30,242 nt of DNA, from assembly GCA_002423465.1 (NCBI GenBank), contig DIWG01000018.1, positions 83,763 through 114,004 on the forward strand. The letters are read 5' to 3'. The position numbers were made by a program, and so were the translations under genes. This stretch comes from Syntrophaceae bacterium UBA6112 (GTDB lineage Bacteria > Desulfobacterota > Syntrophia > Syntrophales > UBA5619). Each line of letters begins with the position of its first letter. Positions within the stretch are counted from its first letter, which is position 1. Below are positions 9,122 to 17,815 of the stretch, in pieces. Below the pieces are notes generated by a model, which had not been told where the DNA came from, ran no database searches, and saw only the letters and a list, made by a program, of their open reading frames with translations.

Positions 9122-10270
9122 ATGTTCGAATTGTCGGAGAAGGACCCGGAAAGCACGGCAACGATCAAGGTGATCGGCATCGGCGGCGCAGGCGGAAATG
9201 CGGTGAACACGATGATCTCCTACAGCCTTCAGGGGGTTGGTTTCATCGCAGCCAATACCGATGCGCAGGCGCTGGGAGCCTCAGCCTCGCCGGTCAAAAT
9301 CCAGTTGGGCGCCGAAGCCACCAAGGGGCTGGGCGCCGGTTCGGACCCGGACATCGGCCGGCAGGCAGCCATCGAAACCCGGGAGACGCTCCGCGAACAC
9401 CTCGAAGGGTCCGATATGGTCTTCATCACCGCCGGACTGGGAGGCGGCACGGGAACGGGCGGCGCGCCGATCGTTGCGGAAATCGCCAAGGAAATTGGAG
9501 CCTTGACCGTGGCGGTCGTGACGAAACCCTTCCAGTTTGAAGGGAGAAAGCGGAACGGACAGGCAGAGGAGGGGATCGCCGAATTGCGAAAGATGGTGGA
9601 CACCCTCATTATCGTCCCCAATCAGCGCCTGCTGAGTCTCGGGGGAAGGGAGCTCTCCCTGCTCGACGCCTTCAAGAAGGCCGACGACATTCTCTACCAC
9701 GCCGTCAAGGGGATCTCCGACCTGATCATGGTTCCGGGGCTGATCAACCTCGATTTCGCCGATGTGAAGAACATCATGTCGCAGATGGGTCTGGCCCTGA
9801 TGGGAACCGGAACGGCCGGCGGCGAAAACCGGGCGGTGGAGGCGGCGCAGAAGGCAATTTCCTCGCCGCTCCTGGAAGACAATACGATCCAGGGCGCACG
9901 CGGCGTCCTTTTGAACATCACCGGCGGCCCGGGCATGACCATCCATGAAATCAACGAAGCCTCCTCGATGATCCAGGCGGAGGCCCACGAGGATGCGAAT
10001 ATCATTTTCGGCACGGTCGTCGACGAGTCGATGGGGGACAAGATCCGGATCACCGTCATCGCAACCGGCTTCGAGATCACCGAAAGCACGGCCAGGGCAA
10101 ACGTTGCATCGCTCGGCGGTTTCCGACGGGCGAACAACATCGCTGTTCCCACTTTTATCCGGAACGAAAAATCCGCGGACGGCGCCGGCGCGGTCAACGT
10201 CGAAAGGACCGAAGACGACGGCAATCCCGATCTGGAGATCCCCACCTTTCTCCGGCGGCAGGCGGATTAA
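9122..10270 (+). CDS. ftsZ: Cell division GTPase FtsZ
   Basis: FtsZ is the tubulin-like GTPase that forms the Z ring. The 382-residue product has the nucleotide-binding GIGGAGGNAVN (19-29), the tubulin signature GGGTGTGGAP (107-116), and the T7 catalytic loop NLDFAD at about 209-214. A short linker leads to a conserved C-terminal peptide, DLEIPTFLRR, that binds FtsA and other partners. ATG 9122 follows GGAGGGGAGG at 9107-9117, one of the strongest ribosome sites in the window, which fits the need for high FtsZ levels. The stop at 10268-10270 ends the recognised dcw cluster. Confidence 0.98.
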   Translation: MFELSEKDPESTATIKVIGIGGAGGNAVNTMISYSLQGVGFIAANTDAQALGASASPVKIQLGAEATKGLGAGSDPDIGRQAAIETRETLREHLEGSDMVFITAGLGGGTGTGGAPIVAEIAKEIGALTVAVVTKPFQFEGRKRNGQAEEGIAELRKMVDTLIIVPNQRLLSLGGRELSLLDAFKKADDILYHAVKGISDLIMVPGLINLDFADVKNIMSQMGLALMGTGTAGGENRAVEAAQKAISSPLLEDNTIQGARGVLLNITGGPGMTIHEINEASSMIQAEAHEDANIIFGTVVDESMGDKIRITVIATGFEITESTARANVASLGGFRRANNIAVPTFIRNEKSADGAGAVNVERTEDDGNPDLEIPTFLRRQAD

Positions 10271-10273
10271 ACA

Positions 10274-10289
10274 GGTGCTGAGTGCTGAG
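10274..10289 (+). repeat. Short tandem GTGCTGA repeat after ftsZ
   Basis: GTGCTGA occurs twice in tandem (10275-10288) with a third partial copy, in the 72-base gap between ftsZ and the radical SAM gene. It is too short to class. Similar runs are often intergenic filler in related genomes, by recollection only. Confidence 0.35.
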
Positions 10290-10342
10290 TGTAAAAAAAG
10301 CGCTAAGTCCTCGGCACATGGCACTTGTTGTAAGGGCCGAAG

Positions 10343-12043
10343 ATGTCCTGGAAACAAATCAAGCGCTGCCTGGATCGCCTCGCCGGCGAGGAGGGCTGGT
10401 CCCGGAAGGTCTGGGGAGACGCCCTGACGGTCTGCCTCGTTTATCCGAACCTTTACCGGACGGGAATGTCCAATCTCGGCTTTCATGCCGTCTATGCCTT
10501 GATCAACCGCCATCCCGCCTGCCTGTGCGAAAGGGCCTTCCTTCCCGAACCCGTTGACGAAGCTCTCCCCGCCGGCGGCATGTCCCCGATCAGCATTGAG
10601 TCGCAGCGGCCCCTCGCCGACTTCGACATGGTCGCCTTCTCCCTCTCCTTTGAGAACGATTATCCCCAGATCCTCCGGATTCTCGAAATGGCGGGCATCC
10701 CGGTCGAGACTGCGGACCGGGAAGAGAGGCATCCTCTCGTCATTGGGGGGGGCATCGCCGTCACCCTGAACCCCGAACCCCTCGCCGACTTCTTCGACCT
10801 CTTTCTCCTCGGAGAGGGTGAAGCGGTTCTCCCGGGGTTTCTCGATCTGGCGGCCTCCCTCCAGCGTGATCTCCCGCGGGAGGCCTTCCTTGTCCGGATC
10901 CAGAAGGAGATTGCCGGGGCCTATGTCCCCCGGTTTTACCGGGTGACCGCCGGGGAGGACGGACGCATCGCCGCCCGGAAACCGCTCGATCCCGCCTTTC
11001 CCCGCCGGATCGTCCGGCCATGGGTCGCCGACCTCGACGCCTTTGCGACCGAACAGCAAATCATCACCAAAGAGACGGAACTTGGCGGGATGTATCTCAC
11101 GGAGGTCAGCCGGGGATGCGGACGGGGATGCCGCTTCTGCGCTGCCGGCTTCGTCTTCCGTCCGGTCCGGTTCCGGGGCGCTGCGGCGCTGGAACCCTCC
11201 TTCCGGCGGGGTCTCGAAAAGGGGATGACCATTGGCCTTCTGGGAACGGCCGTATCGGACCACCCCGCTCTCCTCCCCTTCTGCCGTTCCATCCTCAACC
11301 AAGGGGGGAGCGTGGCCGTCGGCTCCCTGCGCCTGGACCGGATCGGCGCCGAAATAACGGCGATCCTCAGGGAAACAGGAGTGGAAACCGTCTCCCTCGC
11401 CCCCGAGGCCGGTTCACAGCGACTCCGGGATGTGATCCGCAAAGGGATCACCGAGCGTGATATCTTTTCCGCGGTTGAAAAACTCATGGAATGTGATATC
11501 GTACAGGCGAGGCTGTACTTCATGGTCGGCCTGCCGACGGAGACGGACGAGGATGTCGAGGCGATTATCCGGCTGGTCCAAGAGATGGAACAACATGCCC
11601 GTCGGATTTCGGCGGGGAAGAAGGGGTTTCGGCGCCTGACGATCAGCATCAATCAGTTCATTCCCAAGGCCGCGACTCCCTTCCAATGGCATTCCCTGGA
11701 GGATGTCGCCGTCGTCCGCCGGAGGGTCCGACGGATCAAGGAGGGTCTGCGCAGCGAAAAGGCGGTCCGGGTTACCCACGACTTGCCAAAATGGAACTAT
11801 ATCCAGGCGCTGCTTGCGCTCGGGGACCGGGAGGCCGGAAAGTTCCTGATGGCCGCCCACCGCCTGGGCGGCAACTGGGCTCGCGCGTTTCGCGAGATGA
11901 ACGCAAACGCCGACTTTTATGTCTATCGCCGGAAGGAAATCGATGAGATCCTGCCTTGGGATTTCATCGACCACGGCGTTCCGAAAACGTTTCTGATCAA
12001 AGAATACCGGAAAGCCATGTCCGGGTCACCGGGGGCGGATTAA
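10343..12043 (+). CDS. B12-binding-like / radical SAM protein, function unknown
   Basis: The 566-residue product has an N-terminal alpha/beta region of B12-binding type (about 1-200) with phrases such as FPNL-like YPNLYRTGMSNLGFHAVY and LLGEGEAVL. A radical SAM domain follows, with the 4Fe-4S cysteines C259, C263 and C266 in SRGCGRGCRFC. Further phrases (LAPEAGSQRLRDVIRKGI, YFMVGLPTETDEDV) are typical of the YgiQ/TIGR03960-like and MiaB-like superfamily. Family members of this type are often fused or adjacent to a DUF2344 protein linked to RNA or tRNA metabolism. None is seen here, so the substrate is unknown. ATG 10343 follows AAGGG at about 10331-10335. It may be read from the dcw operon or from an internal promoter. 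Confidence 0.85.
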   Translation: MSWKQIKRCLDRLAGEEGWSRKVWGDALTVCLVYPNLYRTGMSNLGFHAVYALINRHPACLCERAFLPEPVDEALPAGGMSPISIESQRPLADFDMVAFSLSFENDYPQILRILEMAGIPVETADREERHPLVIGGGIAVTLNPEPLADFFDLFLLGEGEAVLPGFLDLAASLQRDLPREAFLVRIQKEIAGAYVPRFYRVTAGEDGRIAARKPLDPAFPRRIVRPWVADLDAFATEQQIITKETELGGMYLTEVSRGCGRGCRFCAAGFVFRPVRFRGAAALEPSFRRGLEKGMTIGLLGTAVSDHPALLPFCRSILNQGGSVAVGSLRLDRIGAEITAILRETGVETVSLAPEAGSQRLRDVIRKGITERDIFSAVEKLMECDIVQARLYFMVGLPTETDEDVEAIIRLVQEMEQHARRISAGKKGFRRLTISINQFIPKAATPFQWHSLEDVAVVRRRVRRIKEGLRSEKAVRVTHDLPKWNYIQALLALGDREAGKFLMAAHRLGGNWARAFREMNANADFYVYRRKEIDEILPWDFIDHGVPKTFLIKEYRKAMSGSPGAD

Positions 12044-12079
12044 AACCTGTCCCCATCAGAAAAAACAGGAGACAAAACC

Positions 12080-14830
12080 ATGACCACCGTCCGCACACCC
12101 CAGCCCCAGATCAGACAGATGAAAGGCGTGTTCCTCTTCATCGCCGTGATGGTCCTGTTGATGATGTTTCTTCGCGTCATCGGCCTGATCACCGAGTGGT
12201 TCTGGTTTCAGGAGGTGGGTTACCAGACGATCTTTACCGTAACCCTCCTGGCCAAAATCAAGACCGGCGCCCTCTTCGGGGTGGGCTTCTTCATCATTTT
12301 CTGCGGCAGTCTGTTGATCGCGCTTCGCCTGTCGCGGGAGCCCCTCTTCGGCAACCAGGGGAATGCGGCAGGATTCCACATCCCCCTGCAGGAGCTGGGG
12401 CCGGGCCTCCTCAAGGTCCTGATCCCCGTCGGCGCCTTCCTGTTCGCCCTTTTCGCCGCCGCGAACGGTTCCGCCCAGTGGGAAAACCTGCTGCTCTTCC
12501 TGAACCCTTCATCCTTCGGCGTCGCCGACCCGCTCTTCCAGAAGGATGTCGGCTTCTATGTCTTCCAGCTCCCCTTCCTGCTCCACATCTTCGGCTGGCT
12601 GAAGTTCGTTCTCATGGCAACCACCGCGGCGACCGGATTCCTCTATCTGATCCGGCGATCTTTCCTGTTCATCCCGCCCCGGATCTGGAAGATTGCCCCG
12701 GCCGCACGGATTCATCTGGCGATCCTCGTCGCCCTCTTCTTTTTCTGGGGCGTCTTCGGCGCCTGGCTCGACCTCAACGATCTGCTCTTCACGAAACGGG
12801 GGGTGGTTTTCGGGCCGGGCTACACCGACGTGACCACGCAGATCTGGGTCTTGAAACTCATGATGGGGCTCTATGCCGCTGCCGGGCTCTCCGCGATCTT
12901 CTTCGCCTTTAAGCCGGACTGGCGTTTCCCGGCAGCCGCCGTTCTGCTCCTCGTCGCCGTGTCGGTTCTGGGCCGGGGGATTTACCCCTCCCTCATCCAG
13001 AAATTCCAGGTCATTCCCAACGAGATCGTCGCCGAGAAACCTTACCTGGAGAAGAACATCCAGTATACCCGCATCGCCTACGGCCTGACCCAGATCGAGG
13101 AAAAGGAGTTCCCGACGGAGGACAATCTGACGGCGAAGGACCTGGAGAAAAACAACCTGACGGTGAAGAACATCCGTCTCTGGAATCACGCTCCGCTCTT
13201 GCAGACCTACGCCCAGCTCCAGGAGATGCGGACCTACTACAAATTCACCGGCGTCGACAACGACCGTTACATGATCAACGGCGAATACCGGCAGGTGATG
13301 CTCTCCCCGCGGGAGATCTCCTATCCGGCATTGCCGTCCCGGACCTGGGTCAACGAACACCTCGCCTACACCCACGGCTACGGCGTCGTCATGGGCCCTG
13401 TGAATCGCATCTCCCCCGAGGGTCTCCCGGAGTTCTTCATCAAGGACATCCCCCCCGTCTCGACGACGCCCATTAAGGTCACCCGCCCGGAGATCTACTT
13501 CGGGGAGAACTCCAACGAATATGTCTTCGTCAAGACCAAGATGCCGGAGTTCGACTACCCCGTGGGCGACAAGAATGTCTACTCCCGCTACGAAGGAACG
13601 GGAGGCGTCCCCCTTTCCTTCCTGAAGAAACTCATCTTTGCGGTCCGTTTCGGTTCCATCACGATGCTCCTGTCGGATGACATTACCTCGGAAAGCCGGA
13701 TTGTGTACCATCGGAACGTCCGGGAGCGGGTCTCGATGATCGCCCCCTTTGCCCAACTGGATACGGACCCATATCTCGTCATCTCGCCGGAGGGACGCCT
13801 GCTCTGGTTCATCGACGGCTACACGGTCACCGACCGTTTCCCCTATTCGGAGCCAACCCCGAAGATGGGCAACTATATCCGCAACACGCTGAAGGCGGTG
13901 GTGGACGCTTATGACGGAACAGTCCAGCTCTACGTCAGCGATCCGACCGATCCCATCATGCAGACCTACAGCCGGATCTTTCCCGGCATCTTCAAGCCGA
14001 TGGACGAGATGCCGGAGACGCTCCGGAACCATGTCCGCTATCCGCCGGGAATGATGGCGATCCAGGCGCGGATGTACCGGGCATACCACATGCAGGATGC
14101 GCAGGTCTTCTACAACAAGGAGGACCTCTGGTCCATCCCCGGGAAACAGGTCGCAGGCAGCCAGCAGGCCATGGATCCCTATTACACCATCATGAAGCTC
14201 CCCGATGCCGAAAAGGAAGAATTCATCCTTCTTTCCCCTTTCACGCCCAGCATGAAGGACAACATGTCCGCCTGGATGGCCGCCCGCTGCGACGCCCCCC
14301 ATTACGGAAAGGTAGTCGTCTATAAGTTCCCCAAGCAGAAGCTGGTCTACGGCCCCCGGCAGATCGAGGCGCGGATCGACCAGGACACGCTGATTTCCCA
14401 GCAATTGACGCTCTGGCAGCAGCATGGATCGAACGTGATTCGGGGGAGTCTGCTGGCCATCCCGATCGAGAAGTCGATCCTCTATGTCGAATCCCTCTAC
14501 CTGGCCGCCGCCAACGGCCAGCTCCCCGAGCTGAAAAGGGTGATCGTGGCCTATGGAAACAATATCGCCATGGAGGAGACGCTCGACCTTGCCCTCCGGA
14601 AGATCTTCGGCGGGGGGCCGATGAAGGACCGGGAACCGCAAGCAGAGGCGAAAAAGCCCGTGGCGGGCGCGGAATGGAGCGACCGGCAGACGGCCCTCGA
14701 GGCCCTCGGCCACTTCCGGAAGGCGCAGGAGTTCCTTCGCCAGGGGAATTGGGGAGGCTACGGCGAGGAACTCAAGAAGACGGGCGAGCTCTTGCTCTCT
14801 CTCGAAAAGAAAGGCGGAGGATCAAAATAG
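12080..14830 (+). CDS. UPF0182 family integral membrane protein
   Basis: The 916-residue product matches the UPF0182 (COG1615) family in length and layout: about seven hydrophobic segments in the first 290 residues and then a large extracytoplasmic domain of about 600 residues. Recognisable phrases are WFWFQEVGY, FLNPSSFGVADPLFQKDVGFY, NEIVAEKPYLEKNIQYTRIAYGL, the ENSNEYVFVKTK and LPEFDYP-like region, and RYPPGMMAIQARMYRAYHM. The function is not known to me. Family members occur in actinobacteria, cyanobacteria, clostridia and deltaproteobacteria. ATG 12080 follows AGGAGA at about 12067-12072. The C-terminus carries a charged segment after 850. The lipoprotein gene 60 bases downstream may be a partner. 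Confidence 0.9.
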   Translation: MTTVRTPQPQIRQMKGVFLFIAVMVLLMMFLRVIGLITEWFWFQEVGYQTIFTVTLLAKIKTGALFGVGFFIIFCGSLLIALRLSREPLFGNQGNAAGFHIPLQELGPGLLKVLIPVGAFLFALFAAANGSAQWENLLLFLNPSSFGVADPLFQKDVGFYVFQLPFLLHIFGWLKFVLMATTAATGFLYLIRRSFLFIPPRIWKIAPAARIHLAILVALFFFWGVFGAWLDLNDLLFTKRGVVFGPGYTDVTTQIWVLKLMMGLYAAAGLSAIFFAFKPDWRFPAAAVLLLVAVSVLGRGIYPSLIQKFQVIPNEIVAEKPYLEKNIQYTRIAYGLTQIEEKEFPTEDNLTAKDLEKNNLTVKNIRLWNHAPLLQTYAQLQEMRTYYKFTGVDNDRYMINGEYRQVMLSPREISYPALPSRTWVNEHLAYTHGYGVVMGPVNRISPEGLPEFFIKDIPPVSTTPIKVTRPEIYFGENSNEYVFVKTKMPEFDYPVGDKNVYSRYEGTGGVPLSFLKKLIFAVRFGSITMLLSDDITSESRIVYHRNVRERVSMIAPFAQLDTDPYLVISPEGRLLWFIDGYTVTDRFPYSEPTPKMGNYIRNTLKAVVDAYDGTVQLYVSDPTDPIMQTYSRIFPGIFKPMDEMPETLRNHVRYPPGMMAIQARMYRAYHMQDAQVFYNKEDLWSIPGKQVAGSQQAMDPYYTIMKLPDAEKEEFILLSPFTPSMKDNMSAWMAARCDAPHYGKVVVYKFPKQKLVYGPRQIEARIDQDTLISQQLTLWQQHGSNVIRGSLLAIPIEKSILYVESLYLAAANGQLPELKRVIVAYGNNIAMEETLDLALRKIFGGGPMKDREPQAEAKKPVAGAEWSDRQTALEALGHFRKAQEFLRQGNWGGYGEELKKTGELLLSLEKKGGGSK

Positions 14831-14890
14831 TGACTGCGGTCCGATCCGGGCCGGGGCAGATGTGCGATCAACAATATTGGAGGCCTACCA

Positions 14891-15715
14891 ATGAGAAATG
14901 ACAACACAGCAACCGCAGCTCCGGGAAAAGCCGTTAAAACCGCCCGGGTGTTGAAGATTTCCGAAGCAAGCTGCGGAGAATCTTCAACCATGAAGCGGAA
15001 CATACCATTTCGTTTTTGCTCGCAACTCCCGCGGCAAGCCGAGGAAAATGCGCTCGCAGGCGGTTTCATCCGCAAACTGGTCGTCTTTGGTCTGCTGTTT
15101 TCGCTGATCGGTTGCGCCCCCAAGCTCTACAACATCAACATGCGGTACGAGCCGACGAAGGTGATCCCATCGGCTCTGACGGACGGTCGAAAATACAGTC
15201 TGACCGTAGCCTCTTTCATCGATCGCCGGAAGATGGAGGACACGATCCTGATCGGCAGGGTGATCCAATCGGACGGAACCCCGATTCCGATCCTGCCCAG
15301 ATACGTCAAGCCGACGGACGCCGTCGCTTCCGCACTCCGCGAACTCATGTTCAAGGCGGGATACACCGTCTTTCCGGACAAGCCGGTCTGGGACCTTTCG
15401 GAGAATTCCATCCGGCCGGAGTGGGGGACGCTCCTCATCGGCGGAACGATCGATGAGCTCGATGTGACATGCATCGAGACGTTCACGATGAAACGATACA
15501 GCGCCAAGGCACGGGTGACTCTCTGGTTTGCCGACGTCCAGAAAAAACGGATCTTCTACCGGCTCACATCGGAAAGCCATTCCTCCCTGGACCATATCAT
15601 CCTCTCGGAGGGGAAGCTCGAGAACGAAATCAACGGCGTCCTCTCCAGTGCCTTGGAAAACGTGATCGGGGGCGGGGAGACCGGCCGCCGGATCCGGGAA
15701 GCGCTCAAGCAATAG
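14891..15715 (+). CDS. Putative outer-membrane-type lipoprotein, YajG-like
   Basis: A hydrophobic stretch followed by the lipobox LIGC (Cys at residue 75 counted from this start) indicates a lipoprotein processed by signal peptidase II. The mature part of about 200 residues (KYSLTVASFIDRRK, SALRELMFKAGYTVF, GGTIDELDV, ARVTLWFADV) resembles YajG or DUF4410-type lipoproteins with two alternating beta/alpha repeats. The start is uncertain. ATG 14891 has a near-ideal site TGGAGG at 14878-14883, but it leaves a signal peptide with an unusual 55-residue lead. ATG 14990 (MKRNIPF) gives a shorter lead, but its GGAG (14975-14978) lies in a strong hairpin. No closer start codon exists in frame. It may serve with the UPF0182 protein upstream, which is inference from adjacency. 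Confidence 0.75.
   Translation: MRNDNTATAAPGKAVKTARVLKISEASCGESSTMKRNIPFRFCSQLPRQAEENALAGGFIRKLVVFGLLFSLIGCAPKLYNINMRYEPTKVIPSALTDGRKYSLTVASFIDRRKMEDTILIGRVIQSDGTPIPILPRYVKPTDAVASALRELMFKAGYTVFPDKPVWDLSENSIRPEWGTLLIGGTIDELDVTCIETFTMKRYSAKARVTLWFADVQKKRIFYRLTSESHSSLDHIILSEGKLENEINGVLSSALENVIGGGETGRRIREALKQ
14950..14988. other. Long hairpin over the start region of the lipoprotein gene
   Basis: GTTGAAGATTTCCG (14950-14963) pairs with CGGA/AATCTTCAAC (14974-14977 and 14979-14988), a 14-bp stem with one bulged G at 14978. The GGAG (14975-14978) that would serve ATG 14990 is inside the stem. The loop and inner arms (AAGCAAGCTG) recall a small palindromic repeat seen in related genomes, by memory only. 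Confidence 0.7.
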
Positions 15716-15736
15716 CAGCCCCTCCTGTCTCGACAG

Positions 15737-15780
15737 ACCGGGAATCCGTGCGGCGGGAAACGGCCGTATGGATTCCCGGT
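15737..15780. terminator. 18-bp-stem hairpin between convergent genes
   Basis: ACCGGGAATCC (15737-15747) pairs perfectly with GGATTCCCGGT (15770-15780). Seven further inner pairs, two or three of them wobble, reach a loop at 15755-15762. It lies between the convergent lipoprotein and glutaminyl cyclotransferase genes and could end transcription from both sides. Neither side has a T run, so it could also be an mRNA-protecting or repeat-derived hairpin. Confidence 0.55.
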
Positions 15781-15797
15781 TCACCTTGTCCTCCATC

Positions 15798-16631
15798 CTA
15801 TTCCCGGCGGAAAAGCTCGATTTCGAAGAGCTTCGGCCACAATTTCCCCGTCACGAACAACCGATTCCCGCCGGCGTCGTAAGCGATCCCGTTGAGCATA
15901 TCCACGGGAATCCGCCGGTCTGCGTCCGGGAGCAAGCCGCGCAGATCGATCCGGCCGGTCATGGCGCCGGTTTGGGGGGAAATCCTCACGATCCAATCCG
16001 TCCGGTACACATTGGCGAAAATCTCGCCTCGAACGAACTCCAGTTCGTTGAGATCCGCCAACGGCGCTTCGCCGTACCGCACATTCAGACGCCCCGTTTC
16101 CCGGAAGGTTTTGGGGTCGAGAAACCGCAGGGCAGCGGTGCCGTCGCTCATGATCAGGCGGTCCCGATCGTGGGTCAGACCCCACCCCTCGCCCGGATAG
16201 CGAAAGGTCCCCCGCACCTTCAGGCCCGAACGGTCATAGATGAACCCCAGGTTCGAATTCCAGGTCAATTGCAACAGACTGCCGCCCCACTCCGTGATTC
16301 CCTCGCCGAAATATTGCCGGTCCAGCAACCGCTGCTCAACCACCCGGCCGGTTTTCAGTTCGACCTTCCGCAGGCTGGAGGCGCCGTGGAGTCCGGTGCT
16401 CTCGTAAAGGAATCCGTCATGGTAGATGAGCCCCTGTGTAAATGCCTGCCGGTCGTGAGGATAAACTTTGACCACACGGTACCCATAGAGGGGGAGCCCT
16501 GCCTGTTTCTGCCCCGCAAACGACGTCGGGGAAGCGATCCGGGAAAAGTCCGGAAGCAGACCGATCATCACTGCTATCGAGAGCACCGCCAGGACTTTCG
16601 CTGTCGGGCTTCGCTTTGGGCTCATGATCAT
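15798..16631 (-). CDS. Glutaminyl-peptide cyclotransferase, secreted beta-propeller type
   Basis: The family (plant and bacterial glutamine cyclotransferase, PF05096 type) cyclises N-terminal glutamine to pyroglutamate. The 277-residue product starts with a basic tail and a hydrophobic stretch at 12-28, suggesting export or membrane anchoring. The five-bladed propeller phrases are clear: AFTQGLIYHDGFLYESTG, YFGEGITEWGG, LTWNSNLGFIYD, GEGWGLTHD, LIMSDGT, LNELEFVRGEIFANVY, DMLNGIAYD and VTGKLWPKLFEIEL. Length fits the family. The gene starts three bases after the YitT-family gene stop, so the two likely form one minus-strand unit. A second ATG six bases in (MSPKR) is possible. The real substrate in this bacterium is unknown. 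Confidence 0.9.
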   Translation of the reverse strand: MIMSPKRSPTAKVLAVLSIAVMIGLLPDFSRIASPTSFAGQKQAGLPLYGYRVVKVYPHDRQAFTQGLIYHDGFLYESTGLHGASSLRKVELKTGRVVEQRLLDRQYFGEGITEWGGSLLQLTWNSNLGFIYDRSGLKVRGTFRYPGEGWGLTHDRDRLIMSDGTAALRFLDPKTFRETGRLNVRYGEAPLADLNELEFVRGEIFANVYRTDWIVRISPQTGAMTGRIDLRGLLPDADRRIPVDMLNGIAYDAGGNRLFVTGKLWPKLFEIELFRRE

Positions 16632-16634
16632 AGG

Positions 16635-17513
16635 TTACCAATGCGGCTGGTTTCCGATGCGATGTCCCATCACCTCGGTGGTATCGGATACCACGACAAA
16701 GGCGGCCGGGTCCTCACTGCGCACGATCCGCTTCAAGGTGGCCAGTTCGCGAAAGGTCACGACCGTATAGAGGATCTGCTGCTCCCGCTGCGAAAAGCCT
16801 CCCTCACCGCGAAGGATCGTCACCCCCCGGTGGATCTCACTGAGGATGCTTCGGGAGATCTCCTGCCAACGGGGCGAGATGATGAAAATCGCCTTTCGCT
16901 GGCTCAGCCCTGTGACCACGAGGTCCACGATCTGCGCGGAAACGTAGAGGTAGATCAGGGTATAGAGTGCGTCCTCGAAGGAAAACAGCAGGGCCGCAGC
17001 CGCCAGGACCAGGATGTTGAAGGCGAGCCGGGTCGTTCCCAGGCGGATGGAAAAGCGGTGGAGGAGCATTACCGACAGGATGTCCGTTCCGCCCGCCGAC
17101 CCCAGGGACTTCAGGATGATCCCCGACCCGGTTCCCAGGATGATGCCGGCCAGGATGGCGGCCAGAAGTTTGTCCTGAATCGGAAGCGGTCCAACATCCA
17201 GCCAAGCAACTGCGCCGGAATAGAGGAGTGTTCCGACGATGCTGTACAGAAAAAACCGGCGGCTGATGAAAAACCAACCGGCCAGAAAAAGCGGCACATT
17301 TGCAAGGGCGTAGATCAGGGCGACGGAGAGGGTCGGCACGAGATAATGGAGGACGAGTGAAAACCCCGTTACTCCGCCACTGACGAAGCGGTGGGGGATC
17401 AGAATTCCGTTGATCCCCAAGGCAGTCAGTGCGCTTCCGACACTCAGCAGACCCAGATTCAATCCGATGGTTTTCAGGACCGGCCAGCCGCCCCATTGGG
17501 AAACACCCTTCAT
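16635..17513 (-). CDS. YitT family membrane protein (DUF161 plus DUF2179)
   Basis: The 292-residue product has five or six hydrophobic helices with YitT-type phrases (ALGINGILIPHRFVSGGVTGF, SGIILKSLGSAGGTDILS, DALYTLIYLYVSAQIVDLVV). A C-terminal soluble DUF2179 domain of about 60-70 residues follows (GVTILRGEGGFSQREQQILYTVVTFREL, DPAAFVVVSDTTEVMG). The biochemical role of this family is not settled; transport or small-molecule sensing has been suggested. The start ATG at 17513 follows GGGAGGT with about eight bases between, on the minus strand. It is the first gene of a two-gene minus-strand unit with the cyclotransferase, divergent from the EamA gene across a gap of about 300 bases. Confidence 0.9.
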   Translation of the reverse strand: MKGVSQWGGWPVLKTIGLNLGLLSVGSALTALGINGILIPHRFVSGGVTGFSLVLHYLVPTLSVALIYALANVPLFLAGWFFISRRFFLYSIVGTLLYSGAVAWLDVGPLPIQDKLLAAILAGIILGTGSGIILKSLGSAGGTDILSVMLLHRFSIRLGTTRLAFNILVLAAAALLFSFEDALYTLIYLYVSAQIVDLVVTGLSQRKAIFIISPRWQEISRSILSEIHRGVTILRGEGGFSQREQQILYTVVTFRELATLKRIVRSEDPAAFVVVSDTTEVMGHRIGNQPHW

Positions 17514-17815
17514 TTAAATTTACCTCCCACTCCCGACCTCTTTCCCCGTGGACCCCGGATGGGATACGCATCAGCCTTGATCCAGGACACTGCGGTTCGT
17601 CTTCGCGATGCAGTCCGTCTGCATGATACAGGGATCAACGGAAAAAGTATACAGAGAATGCATCTTCGTTTCCCTTTTTTCTTGACAGACCGACCGATTT
17701 CATGAAGAGTCTCCGACCTGTGGCCGAATGCGGCTTCGAACCGATCAAGTCGATACATGATCCCGTTTGCATCCCCGGGGAAACAGATCCCGGAGGTAAT
17801 TTTTCAAGGACAAGA
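17514..17815. other. Divergent intergenic region of about 300 bases
   Basis: This stretch separates the minus-strand YitT gene from the plus-strand EamA gene and must hold promoters for both. I see a TTGACA at 17682-17687 on the plus strand with no good -10 box, and TATACT on the minus strand at about 17647-17652 without a clear -35. The frame of the EamA gene is open back to ATG 17702, but that part lacks membrane or family character. No RNA gene or repeat was recognised. Confidence 0.5.

Noticed and set aside
9281..11302. A 673-codon open frame on the minus strand across ftsZ and the radical SAM gene
   Set aside because: It spans two well-supported plus-strand genes and their gap, and its translation shows no family features. 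It is a composition artefact.
12509..14713. A 734-codon open frame on the minus strand opposite the UPF0182 gene
   Set aside because: It is rich in Arg, Gly, Asp and His with no domain pattern, as expected for the reverse strand of GC-rich coding DNA. The plus-strand gene has clear family motifs.
15768..17360. A 530-codon open frame on the plus strand across the cyclotransferase and YitT genes
   Set aside because: Both minus-strand genes have strong family motifs. The plus frame crosses their junction and is low-complexity and charged.
17682..17711. TTGACA box before the EamA gene as a promoter
   Set aside because: No acceptable -10 box lies 16-18 bases downstream; only the -35 is good.
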